Positions 1-7,640 of a stretch of 63,509 nt of DNA are shown piece by piece. The notes below the pieces were generated by a model. The model was not told the origin of the DNA. It did no database searches and saw only the letters and a program-made list of their open reading frames with translations. Numbering within the stretch: position 1 is the stretch's first letter; each line of letters begins with the position of its first letter. Source of the stretch: Methylacidiphilales bacterium (GTDB lineage: Bacteria > Verrucomicrobiota > Verrucomicrobiia > Methylacidiphilales > UBA1321); NCBI GenBank assembly GCA_021272315.1, contig JAJSLI010000115.1, positions 1-63,509 on the forward strand, read 5' to 3'. A program made the translations under genes and the position numbers.

Positions 1-293
1 ACGGCGTATTGCTCAGCGGGCAGGCCGAAGGCGTCCCAGCCCATCGGATGGAGCACGTTGAAACCCTTCATCCGCTTGTAACGCGACACAATATCGGTGG
101 CGATCCAGCCCTCGGGATGACCAACATGAAGCCCCGCGCCCCAAGGGTACGGGAACATGTCGAGCGCGTAGTATTTCGGCTTCTCGCTGCCCGGTTCACC
201 CGGGTTGGCGGCGCGAAACGTGCTCTTCTCGAGCCAATGGCGCTGCCAGGCCGGCTCGAAAGCGGCAAAGGGAAATTGCTTGCGTACTTGCAT
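1..293 (-). CDS. leuS: Leucyl-tRNA synthetase, N-terminal fragment (cut by window edge)
   Basis: Class I aminoacyl-tRNA synthetase that charges tRNA-Leu in the cytoplasm. Only the first 97 codons are in the window; the rest lies to the left. Reading from the ATG at 293, the product begins [17 protein letters not shown] and carries the LeuRS HIGH-type motif HVGHPEG at residues 56-62, preceded by [14 protein letters not shown] and followed by [16 protein letters not shown], all diagnostic of LeuRS. It is transcribed divergently from rdgB, with about 95 bases between the two start codons. The identification is secure; catalytic KMSKS and editing domains cannot be assessed. Confidence 0.95.
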   Translation of the reverse strand, partial: MQVRKQFPFAAFEPAWQRHWLEKSTFRAANPGEPGSEKPKYYALDMFPYPWGAGLHVGHPEGWIATDIVSRYKRMKGFNVLHPMGWDAFGLPAEQYA

Positions 294-389
294 GGCGGAA
301 GCTGGATAGTTAACTACAGCGGCAGCTTCATGGAAAGATGAGAAATCTCGTGCGCCGCCCACGCAGCCATCACGGGAGGAATTGAATTG

Positions 390-1007
390 ATGGACAAGAA
401 AACGATCTGCATCGCCACGCGCAACCGGCACAAGGTGGAGGAGATGGCCCCCGCGCTCGCACCGTTCTGGGAGGTGAAATGCTCCGCCGATTACCCCGGG
501 ATCAGCGAGGAAATCGAGGAAACGGGCGGTACGTTCCTGGCCAACGCGACGATCAAAGCGGTGGCAACGTCGTTGGCAATCTCCGACTATGTGCTCGCCG
601 ATGACTCGGGCCTGGAAGTCGACTCGCTTGCCGGCGCACCGGGCGTTTTCTCGGCCCGCTACGGTGGAATCCCCTCCTCAACGGAAAAAAACAACGCGAA
701 GCTCCTGGAGGAGTTGGACCGCGCCGGTGCAACGACGCCGGAACAGCGCAAGGCCCGTTATCGGTGCGTGCTCGTGCTGGCGAAGGAAGGCCAGGCGCTG
801 GCCAGTTTCGATGGCGTGTGCGAAGGGACAATCGCATCGGGACCAAAGGGGACGCAAGGGTTCGGCTACGATCCGCTCTTTGTCCCCGTTGGTTACGTGA
901 AAACCTTCGGACAACTGACCGGCAAAACAAAGGCGAACCTGAGCCACCGCGCCCTCGCACTAAAGAAATTCTCCCTGTGGTGCAAAGAGTCCTGCGGACG
1001 ACAGTAA
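390..1007 (+). CDS. rdgB: RdgB/HAM1-family dITP/XTP pyrophosphatase
   Basis: House-cleaning nucleotide pyrophosphatase that hydrolyses non-canonical purine NTPs (dITP, XTP) to monophosphates and so keeps them out of DNA and RNA. The 205-residue product has the family signature: a [10 protein letters not shown] segment near residues 10-19, the [10 protein letters not shown] active-site motif near residue 71, GVFSARYGG, and the C-terminal GFGYDPLF ... LSHRALAL block. Length is normal. I start at the ATG at 390, nine bases after a GGAGGA ribosome-binding site (375-380); a TTG at 387 is possible but closer to the site. In many bacteria rdgB follows rph; here rph is nearby but on the opposite strand. 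Confidence 0.95.
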   Translation: MDKKTICIATRNRHKVEEMAPALAPFWEVKCSADYPGISEEIEETGGTFLANATIKAVATSLAISDYVLADDSGLEVDSLAGAPGVFSARYGGIPSSTEKNNAKLLEELDRAGATTPEQRKARYRCVLVLAKEGQALASFDGVCEGTIASGPKGTQGFGYDPLFVPVGYVKTFGQLTGKTKANLSHRALALKKFSLWCKESCGRQ

Positions 1008-1045
1008 AGCTTTGCATCTAAAAGAATACTACCGTGCGCAGCACT

Positions 1046-1579
1046 TCAATTGCCGTTTCCGCTATCGTCCGCCGGAACAACAGTAAAACGAATCGTCTTG
1101 GCCAATTGTCCGTTGATATAAACATCGATCGATTGGTCGCCGAGGGGATCGCCCTCATCAAACCCAAAACTCACGGCACTTTTTCCCCGCTCCTCAATTT
1201 TGACCGTTTGCACTGTGGTGGAAGGCAGGCTCGAAGCAAACCCGTCGCCGGTGAGCATTTTTGGCGGCGTGGGAAAATGAACCACGCACCAACAGGTGTA
1301 TGGTTGATTATCCGGAGGGGAAATTTCGCATCCGTATTGAAAACTCGGATTTTTGTACTTCATCGGTATCGTTGTGGTTTCCTGAGAAACATAGGAATTT
1401 CCCTCCGAATCGTTGGTGATAATACCAAACCGAATAACATACTCCGACGCATCATGAGTTCTTCCATGGGAGGAAAGGATGCCGCTGCGCACAATGAAAA
1501 ATGCCAGCAATGACCAGCCCACCAGTCCGGCCAAAACGACGCATGCACCCACCGCGATGAGGATGACCTTGTTGTTCAT
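1046..1579 (-). CDS. Hypothetical single-pass membrane or secreted protein
   Basis: Unrecognised 177-residue protein. An N-terminal hydrophobic segment (about residues 5-30, VILIAVGACVVLAG and following) is either an uncleaved signal anchor or a long signal sequence, so most of the chain should lie outside the cytoplasm. The remainder is polar with two or three cysteines around residues 85-100 and a C-terminal part rich in beta-type residues (SIDVYINGQLAKTIRFTVV). It sits 20 bases after rph on the same strand and is probably the last gene of an rbfA-rph-hypothetical transcript; it converges with rdgB. No function can be assigned. Confidence 0.75.
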   Translation of the reverse strand: MNNKVILIAVGACVVLAGLVGWSLLAFFIVRSGILSSHGRTHDASEYVIRFGIITNDSEGNSYVSQETTTIPMKYKNPSFQYGCEISPPDNQPYTCWCVVHFPTPPKMLTGDGFASSLPSTTVQTVKIEERGKSAVSFGFDEGDPLGDQSIDVYINGQLAKTIRFTVVPADDSGNGN

Positions 1580-1599
1580 GACTCCAATTTCCTTTTATC

Positions 1600-2346
1600 C
1601 TATCCCAAGGCCGCCTTTTGCAGAGCGGCAAGTTTCCTGATGCCGGAGGCAGCCAGGGCGAGGAGGGAAGAAAATTCCCGGGGTGAAAAAGTACTTTCCT
1701 CACCGCTGGCCTGCACCTCGATAAACTGGCCGCGGGCTGTCATCACCACGTTCATATCGGTCATGGCGTCCTTGTCCTCGACGTAATCAAGGTCGAGAAG
1801 GGGCCTTCCTTCGACGATACCGACGCTGATGGCGGCAAAGGGTGTCTTGATAGGTGATTTGCCCCCAGCGGGAAGAAGTCCCTGGCCCCGCAGGCTGCGC
1901 ACGGCGAGTTCCAGCGCGACGTAGACGCCGGTAATGGCCGTGGTGCGGGTTCCGCCGTCGGCGGCGAGAACATCACAGTCAACGCAAAGGGTGCGCGGGC
2001 CGAGGGCCTCCAGATCGACGGCCGCCCGGACACTGCGCCCGATCAGGCGCTGGATTTCTGTGCTCCGTCCATCAATGCGGCCCTTGGTGCTGTCCCGCGC
2101 CTTGCGCCCGAGGGTTGAGTAGGGAAGCATCGCGTACTCGGCAGTGATCCAGCCCCCTGTGACCTGCTGTTCCTTCATCCAGCGGGGAACACTTTCTTCA
2201 ACAGTGACGGCGCAAATGACCTGGGTGCGGCCACATTTGGCGAGGACCGAGCCGGCGGCGTGAGGCGCGATGCCGGGCTGAAAGGTGACCGGGCGGAGCT
2301 GGCCGGGCAGGCGCCCATCGTGACGGCGGTTTTTGGAGGAAGACAT
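1600..2346 (-). CDS. rph: Ribonuclease PH
   Basis: Phosphate-dependent 3'-5' exoribonuclease that trims the 3' ends of tRNA precursors. The 248-residue product matches the usual length (about 240) and shows the family blocks: RHDGRLPGQLRPV at the N terminus, GRTQVICAVTVEE, GWITAEYAMLPYST, the GRSTEIQRLIGRSVRAAVD segment near residues 92-110, and CDVLAADGGTRTTAITG near residues 123-140. The downstream neighbour on the same strand starts 20 bases later, and rbfA ends 36 bases upstream, so the three genes are probably co-transcribed. Confidence 0.96.
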   Translation of the reverse strand: MSSSKNRRHDGRLPGQLRPVTFQPGIAPHAAGSVLAKCGRTQVICAVTVEESVPRWMKEQQVTGGWITAEYAMLPYSTLGRKARDSTKGRIDGRSTEIQRLIGRSVRAAVDLEALGPRTLCVDCDVLAADGGTRTTAITGVYVALELAVRSLRGQGLLPAGGKSPIKTPFAAISVGIVEGRPLLDLDYVEDKDAMTDMNVVMTARGQFIEVQASGEESTFSPREFSSLLALAASGIRKLAALQKAALG

Positions 2347-2382
2347 GGCGAAGATTTTAATGGGTGACCAGCGTAGGGCGCG

Positions 2383-2760
2383 TCAATCGGCATTGCCCTT
2401 CTTTTTCGCAGCCTGCTCTTTTTCAAGCTCGAGCTGGGTAAGAATGTGCATGATCCGGTCACCCCGCTCGACAGCCTTATCGAAGCGGAAGATCAATTGC
2501 GGGGTGAACTTCAAGCCAAGGCGGCGCCCGATGGAACTCTGCCACTCCTTGCGGTTGCGGTTGAGCAACTCGATGGCTCTTTTCTGATCGAGCTCCGGAT
2601 TCAGAGTGCTGACGAAAATAAAGGCCTGACGCATGTCGGGAGGAAGCTCGACGGAGGAAATGGTGATCAGCAGACCCTCGAGGTCGATGGAGTGGTTCAT
2701 TCGGGCGGCCAGTTCCTTGCGCAGAACTTCGGCCACGCGGACAGTGCGGCGGGTGGGCAT
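2383..2760 (-). CDS. rbfA: Ribosome-binding factor A
   Basis: Small KH-type protein that binds the 30S precursor and assists 16S rRNA 5' end maturation. The 125-residue chain begins MPTRRTVRVAEVLRKELA, typical of RbfA, and continues with ITISSVELPPDMRQAFIFVS and the C-terminal helix region LKFTPQLIFRFDKAVERGDRI. I start at the ATG at 2760; an in-frame alternative start at 2784 would add eight residues not seen in the family. rbfA normally follows infB; here infB lies 23 kb away and rbfA instead precedes rph. Confidence 0.93.
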   Translation of the reverse strand: MPTRRTVRVAEVLRKELAARMNHSIDLEGLLITISSVELPPDMRQAFIFVSTLNPELDQKRAIELLNRNRKEWQSSIGRRLGLKFTPQLIFRFDKAVERGDRIMHILTQLELEKEQAAKKKGNAD

Positions 2761-2906
2761 GTTTGAACCTATCTCAAAAATCAACCAGGGGCACGCGAAA
2801 TGAACCGGAACTCTTATGTCTTTTGCGGTCCTGCGCTAGGCAAGTCCAAGTTCCACGCACTTTTCCTTGCGCCAAACGGCAGGGTGCCTCTTAATTAACG
2901 CTTCAC

Positions 2907-4061
2907 ATGAAGAGCTGTTTAAGACGCGTCGCGCTGGTTGCCTGCGCCGCCATGATCCTGGCCAGTTGCGGCAACAAGGAAACGAAGGAAGCCCTGACAA
3001 AGGCGAAAGACCTGGAAGGCCAAAAGCGTTACGAGGATGCCAACCAAATCCTGGTGGACGCGCTGCGGGCGCGGGAAACGGAAATTCGCGCCGACTTTAC
3101 CAGTCCGAAAGACCAGGCTGAAGCCGACACGCAGGCACAAAAAGTACAATCCGACTCCGAAATCCTGAAGTTGGAGCGTGAGCAGATCCCGATTTATCTT
3201 CACCTGGAACGGCCCGACCTCGCTTCGGCAGTTTACAATGACATTCTGACCGGGCATCCCGGAGACACCGTGGTCTACGACACGCTGCGCGATCCGGACC
3301 CCGACATCCGAACCGGGGCCGTGCGTATTCTCGGCCTGGCGGCCAAACCCGAATCCATCGACACGCTGATCGGGGCGACCCACGATTCGGACAAGGACGT
3401 GCGCCGCGCGGCGGTGGCCGCCCTCGGTTCGATCAAGGACCCCCGCAGTGTGCCGCCGCTGATCGACGCGCTGAAGGACTCGTACTGGTTCGTCCGCTCC
3501 GATGCGGCCGAGGCGCTGGGCCGCGAGCAGGATCTCCGGGCGCTCAAGCCCCTGCTCGCCAACGTGTCCGACTCCGACAACTCGGCGGAGACCTCGGCGG
3601 AAAACGCGCTGCTGCTTCTTTGCGGCGTACCGGGCATCTCCGCAGACGAATTTGCCAGCCGGCTGAACGATCCGAACCCAAAGGTTGTGGTGATCTCGAC
3701 GGTCTGTCTCGCCCTGCTGCACGATCCACGGGCTGTGCCCGAGCTGGAAAAGCTGGCGGCCTCCCCCGACACGGACACGAGGCTCCACGCGGTCAAGGCC
3801 CTCGGCGAAACAGGTGACTCGTCGGTGATCCCGACGCTGCAAAAGACGCTCAAGGACACGGATGCCAACGTGCGCGGATGGAGCATTATCGGCCTCGCCA
3901 AGCTCAAGGACCAGGGCTCCGTGACGGCGCTGCAGGCCATTGCAGCGGACGCCAACGAACTGCCCACTGTTCGCTCGGCGGCTTCGGCGGCGGTGGCCCA
4001 TATCACCGGCAACGAGACTGATCCGAACGCGGCTGCGCCGGTCACACCGAGCGGGCCGTAG
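2907..4061 (+). CDS. HEAT-repeat lipoprotein
   Basis: 384-residue protein with a lipoprotein signal peptide: a basic N terminus, a hydrophobic core and a lipobox LASC with the lipidated cysteine at residue 21. Residues about 25-110 are charged and helical. From about residue 125 onward there is a run of HEAT/PBS-lyase-type repeats (for example DPDIRTGAVRILGLAA, DKDVRRAAVAALGSI, TDTRLHAVKALGETG, DANVRGWSIIGLAKL), giving an alpha-solenoid suited to protein binding. It would be anchored to the inner or outer membrane facing the periplasm. The partner is unknown. The gene stands alone, divergent from rbfA. Confidence 0.85.
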   Translation: MKSCLRRVALVACAAMILASCGNKETKEALTKAKDLEGQKRYEDANQILVDALRARETEIRADFTSPKDQAEADTQAQKVQSDSEILKLEREQIPIYLHLERPDLASAVYNDILTGHPGDTVVYDTLRDPDPDIRTGAVRILGLAAKPESIDTLIGATHDSDKDVRRAAVAALGSIKDPRSVPPLIDALKDSYWFVRSDAAEALGREQDLRALKPLLANVSDSDNSAETSAENALLLLCGVPGISADEFASRLNDPNPKVVVISTVCLALLHDPRAVPELEKLAASPDTDTRLHAVKALGETGDSSVIPTLQKTLKDTDANVRGWSIIGLAKLKDQGSVTALQAIAADANELPTVRSAASAAVAHITGNETDPNAAAPVTPSGP

Positions 4062-4862
4062 CGTCCGGGCCGACGGAACCCGAAGTTGAGGCGCGCCGGA
4101 TCAGAGTCGTTGCGCAATGCCGGAGGCGTAATCTTGCCGCTTTTGACCGGTAATTTGGTGTCACGGGCCGGTTCGGGGGCCATCAAACTTCTGTAAGTCG
4201 TTGAAAATAGGGGTTGAAATGTGCTGCGGAAGAAGAATTTGGCGCGTTTAGCCGCGTCTAGCGGGGCTTTGCTGGTCTTAGTGGGCCCTTTACTGGTCTT
4301 TGGCGCGTGCGGGATGTCTTTTTTGACGGGGTTAACATGATTAACGGGATGGGTGTTGTCCGGGCGCACGCCGGGCGCGGGAAGCTTTTCCGAGATAGCC
4401 ATCCGCTCGGCGGCGGCGATGGGGTGGTGCGGGGGTTCTCTCATCGGGAGGGGAGGTTGTTTTTAGACAGGATTAAGAGGATTGGGTGAAGTACAGGTTC
4501 ACACATCGGGATGGAGGGGTGGAGATGGGGCATGGGCAGTCGTTTCGCTGGCCGGAGGATGACTCAACGCGTTCGGGCTGTCTTGGCGATCTGCGCGGCT
4601 GTGCTGTTTGGCCTTTCCCGATGGCTACCACGAAGGCGGCTACCAACTGAGGGAGGCAAATGAGTGCGACGGTTACAAACCGCCGCTACTAAGACCGGAA
4701 TCTGACTCGTAGCGTCGAGGTCAGGTTTTCGCTCAATATTAGCGTTTTATTTGACCTTTTTAGATTGACTAATGCTTGCTTGAATTTATCAAATTAGCCT
4801 TCTTGATCAAGAGCTGATCTCTGCAAGCAACCCGTCAGCAACGAGGAACGTAGGAGGAAAGA
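4062..4862 (+). other. 800-bp gene-poor spacer with dispersed repeat copies and a possible gene remnant
   Basis: No convincing complete gene. Two degenerate copies of the dispersed GACAGGATTAA-type repeat are present (about 4328-4353 and 4466-4489); clearer copies lie at 17.7 and 18.2 kb. A 34-codon ORF at 4559-4663 begins like a signal peptide (MTQRVRAVLAICAAVLFGLS) and is followed in another frame by DGYHEGGYQLREANECDGY, which ends at a stop near 4714; this looks like a frameshifted remnant of a small secreted protein, but I cannot prove it. AT-rich sequence at 4740-4800 with TTGACC and TTGACT hexamers may hold the promoter of the PEP-CTERM cluster. An AGGAGG ribosome-binding site at about 4851-4857 precedes the first of those genes. 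Confidence 0.5.
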
Positions 4863-5798
4863 ATGAAAACACGCCAATCCACCACTACACCTAAACATTG
4901 CTGCGCCTGCCTGCTGGCCGCCGTGTTCAGCGTGCTTTCGATCAGCGCCGCCCACGCGCAGATTTTTGTTACAGGCTATAACAATACAATCGGCGAATAC
5001 ACCCTCTCGGGGGCCACGGTGAACGCTTCGCTGGTCTCGTCGGGGTTGGATGATCCCGACGGCATCGCGCTGTCCGGGTCGGATTTGTTCGTAACGGACA
5101 TCGCAAATGGAACGGTGGGCGAATACACCACCTCGGGGGCGACGGTAAACGCCTCGCTCGTGACGGGGTTGGGTAACGACGAGCCCCAAGATGTTGCCGT
5201 GTCCGGATCGGACCTGTTTGTCGCGACCGGCAGTGTGATTGGCGAATACACCACCTCGGGGGCGACGGTGAATGCCTCGCTGATCACGGGATTGGACGTC
5301 CCGGTGGGCGTGGTGGTGGTCGGATCGGATTTGTTCGTCACGAACATTGGTAACAATACACTAGGCGAATACACCACCTTGGGGGCGACGGTGAACGCTT
5401 CGCTTGTGACGGGGTTGAGTGCCCCATCGGGCATTGCGGCGTCCGGCTCGAATTTGTTTATCGTGAACAATGGCAACAACACGGTTGGCGAATACACCAC
5501 GTCGGGGGGAACGGTGAACGCTTCGCTGATTTCGGGGTTGGTTAGCGGTGCGTATGGCATTGCGGTGAACGGATCAGATCTGTTTGTCACGGACATTGGT
5601 AACGACAGGGTTGGCGAATACACCACCTCGGGGGCTACCGTGAACGCCGACCTGATCTCGGGGTTGGATGATCCCTTTGGCATCGCGATCTCAGCCGTGC
5701 CTGAGCCCTCGACGTGGGTGCTACTGCTGGTCGGCCTGGGCCTGCCGGCTTTTTGGTGGCTGCGCAAGCGGAGCCGGAGGGCTCGTCACGATGTCTAA
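4863..5798 (+). CDS. PEP-CTERM secreted beta-propeller protein 1
   Basis: 311-residue secreted protein. An N-terminal signal peptide (hydrophobic core about residues 16-33, cleavage probably after SAAHA) is followed by six repeats of about 41 residues, each opening with GEYTTSG[AG]TVNASL and closing with a SGSDLFV strand. Six such units fit a six-bladed beta-propeller of the NHL/YncE type, with the N-terminal QIFVTGYNN strand closing the ring. The C terminus is a textbook PEP-CTERM sorting signal: VPEPSTW, a hydrophobic stretch, then an Arg/Lys cluster, so the protein should be processed by an exosortase; none is encoded in the window. A strong AGGAGG site precedes the ATG. The stop overlaps the next start (ATGTCTAA). 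Confidence 0.88.
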   Translation: MKTRQSTTTPKHCCACLLAAVFSVLSISAAHAQIFVTGYNNTIGEYTLSGATVNASLVSSGLDDPDGIALSGSDLFVTDIANGTVGEYTTSGATVNASLVTGLGNDEPQDVAVSGSDLFVATGSVIGEYTTSGATVNASLITGLDVPVGVVVVGSDLFVTNIGNNTLGEYTTLGATVNASLVTGLSAPSGIAASGSNLFIVNNGNNTVGEYTTSGGTVNASLISGLVSGAYGIAVNGSDLFVTDIGNDRVGEYTTSGATVNADLISGLDDPFGIAISAVPEPSTWVLLLVGLGLPAFWWLRKRSRRARHDV

Positions 5799-7506
5799 AC
5801 GTTGCTTCGGCTGCCTGTTGGCCGCCGTGTTCGGCCTGATCACGATGAGTGCCGCCCACGCGCAGATTTTTGTCGCTAACTTGGGCAACAACACGATTGG
5901 CGAATACAACGCCGATGGTTCCACAGCGAACGCGTCGCTGGTCTCATCGGGGTTGGCTCATCCCTATGGCATCGCGGTGTCGGGATCGGATTTGTTTGTC
6001 GTGAACGACACCAGCGGCGTGATTGGCGAATACACCACCTCGGGGGCGACGGTAAATGCCTCGCTCGTGACGGGGTTGAATCACCCGTATGGCATTGCGG
6101 CATCGGGATCAGATTTGTATGTCTCGATCTACGATGGTGAATCGATTGGCGAATACACCACCTCGGGAGGAACGGTGAATGCCTCGCTCGTGACGGGGTT
6201 GAGTGGCCCAACGGGCGTTGCGGTGTCGGGATCCGATCTCTTCATCGTGAACAGCGCCAACAACACGATTGGCGAGTACACGCTCTCGGGGGGAACGGTG
6301 AATGCCTCGCTCGTGACGGGGTTTAGCGGCCCAGTGGACATCGCGGTGTCTGGATCAGATCTATTTGTTGGGAGCGATGACTCAGGCACAATTGGCGAAT
6401 ACACCACCTCGGGGGAAACGGTGAACGCCTCGTTGATCACGGGGTTGAATGGGCCAACCGGCATCGCGGTGGTTGGGTCAGATCTTTTCGTTGCGAACAA
6501 TTATGGAGACACGATTGGCGAGTACACCACCTCGGGAGGAACGGTGAACGCCTCACTGATCTCGGGTTTGGATGAACCGGAAGGCATCGTGGTGGAATCC
6601 GTGCCCGAGCCTTCGACGTGGGTGCTGCTGCTGGGCGGCCTGAGTCTGCCGGTTTTTTGGTGGGTGCGCAAGCAGAACCGGAGGGCTCGTCACAATGTCT
6701 AAACATTGCTTCGGCTGTCTGTTGGCCGCCGTGTTCAGCGTGCTTTCGATCAGCGCCGCCCACGCGCAGATTTTTGTCGTGAACGAAAGCGGCAACAATT
6801 CAATCGGCGAATACACCACCTCAGGGGCGACGGTAAACGCCTCGCTCGTAACGGGGTTGTATTTCCCCGCGGACCTCGTGCTGTCCGGATCGGATCTGTT
6901 TGTCGTGAACTCCACCAGCTACAATACGCTCGGCGAATACACCACCTCAGGGGCGACGGTGAACGCCTCGCTCGTGACGGGATTGCATAACCCGGCGGGC
7001 CTTGCGGTATCCGGATCGGATCTGTTTGTCGCGAACTACGCCAGTAACACGATTGGCGAATACACCACCTCGGGAGCAACGGTGAACGCCTCGCTGGTCT
7101 CCACGGGGTCTGGGTCAAATCCCGAGGGCATCGCCATCTCGGGAAATGATCTCTTTGTCGTGAACAACGGTAACAACACAATTGGTGAATACACCACCTC
7201 GGGGGCGACGGTGAACGCCTCGCTCCTGACGGGGCTGGATGGACCCCAATACATTGCGGTATCCGGAGCGGATCTCTTTGTCGTGAACCTGGGCACCAAG
7301 ACGATTGGCGAATACACCACCTCGGGAGGCACGGTGAATGCCTCGCTGATCACGGGCTTGGTCGATCCGTTTGGTATTGCGGTGTCCGGATCGGATCTGT
7401 TTGTCTCGAACTTAAGCAATGGCACGATTGGCGAATACACCACCTCGGGGACGACGGTGAACACCTCGCTCGTGACGGGATTGGATAACCCAGTCGGCCT
7501 CACGGT
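4991..7506 (+). repeat. Eighteen coding repeats of about 123-126 bp across three tandem genes
   Basis: Within the three PEP-CTERM genes the motif GGCGAATACACCACCTCGGG and the following bases recur with near-identical sequence, six times per gene, at a spacing of about 41-42 codons. The high nucleotide identity between units, including synonymous positions, points to recent expansion or ongoing recombination among them. The units are protein-coding beta-propeller blades rather than a CRISPR or satellite array. Confidence 0.85.
5791..6702 (+). CDS. PEP-CTERM secreted beta-propeller protein 2
   Basis: 303-residue paralogue of its upstream neighbour with the same layout: signal peptide (MSKRCFGCLLAAVFGLITMS, cleavage after AAHA), six GEY-type repeats of about 41 residues, then VPEPSTWVLLLGGL, a hydrophobic helix and a basic tail. 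I place the start at the ATG at 5791, inside the last codons of the previous gene (8-bp overlap), because this gives an intact signal peptide; in-frame codons further upstream would only read through the previous gene. The first repeat (GEYNADGSTANASL) is the most divergent. Its own stop again overlaps the start of the next paralogue by eight bases. Confidence 0.87.
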   Translation: MSKRCFGCLLAAVFGLITMSAAHAQIFVANLGNNTIGEYNADGSTANASLVSSGLAHPYGIAVSGSDLFVVNDTSGVIGEYTTSGATVNASLVTGLNHPYGIAASGSDLYVSIYDGESIGEYTTSGGTVNASLVTGLSGPTGVAVSGSDLFIVNSANNTIGEYTLSGGTVNASLVTGFSGPVDIAVSGSDLFVGSDDSGTIGEYTTSGETVNASLITGLNGPTGIAVVGSDLFVANNYGDTIGEYTTSGGTVNASLISGLDEPEGIVVESVPEPSTWVLLLGGLSLPVFWWVRKQNRRARHNV

Positions 7507-7603
7507 GGAAGCCGTGCCCGAGCCCTCGACGTGGGTGTTGCTGCTGGGCGGCCTGGGTCTGCCGGTTTTTTGTTGGCTGCGCAAGCGGCGGGCGCGGGGT
7601 TGA
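6695..7603 (+). CDS. PEP-CTERM secreted beta-propeller protein 3
   Basis: 302-residue third paralogue. The signal peptide from the cysteine onward (CLLAAVFSVLSISAAHAQIF) is identical to that of the first gene and differs from the second. Six GEYTTSG-type repeats follow, the third slightly longer (SLVSTGSGSNPEG). The C terminus has VPEPSTWVLLLGGL, a hydrophobic helix and a short basic tail (RKRRARG) that is shorter than in the other two. The start is the ATG at 6695, overlapping the preceding stop by eight bases. The three genes probably form one translationally coupled operon that ends at a hairpin at 7608-7640. Confidence 0.87.
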   Translation: MSKHCFGCLLAAVFSVLSISAAHAQIFVVNESGNNSIGEYTTSGATVNASLVTGLYFPADLVLSGSDLFVVNSTSYNTLGEYTTSGATVNASLVTGLHNPAGLAVSGSDLFVANYASNTIGEYTTSGATVNASLVSTGSGSNPEGIAISGNDLFVVNNGNNTIGEYTTSGATVNASLLTGLDGPQYIAVSGADLFVVNLGTKTIGEYTTSGGTVNASLITGLVDPFGIAVSGSDLFVSNLSNGTIGEYTTSGTTVNTSLVTGLDNPVGLTVEAVPEPSTWVLLLGGLGLPVFCWLRKRRARG

Positions 7604-7607
7604 TTGC

Positions 7608-7640
7608 AGCGGCGGTCTGCCTTTCCTGAGCACCGCCGCT
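7608..7640. terminator. GC-rich hairpin between convergent genes
   Basis: AGCGGCGGT (7608-7616) and ACCGCCGCT (7632-7640) form a perfect 9-bp stem with a 15-base loop between the third PEP-CTERM gene and the convergent TPR gene, whose stop codon it overlaps. There is no T-tract on either side, so intrinsic termination is not certain; it may act as a transcript-end stabiliser. Confidence 0.45.

Noticed and set aside
3275-4444. 389-codon minus-strand frame over the HEAT lipoprotein and the spacer
   Set aside because: Most of it is antisense to the HEAT gene; the part in the spacer is not protein-like enough to call.
4976-7580. CRISPR-like periodic array
   Set aside because: Units are about 123 bp, in frame, and encode propeller blades with signal peptides and sorting tails; no spacers or cas genes.
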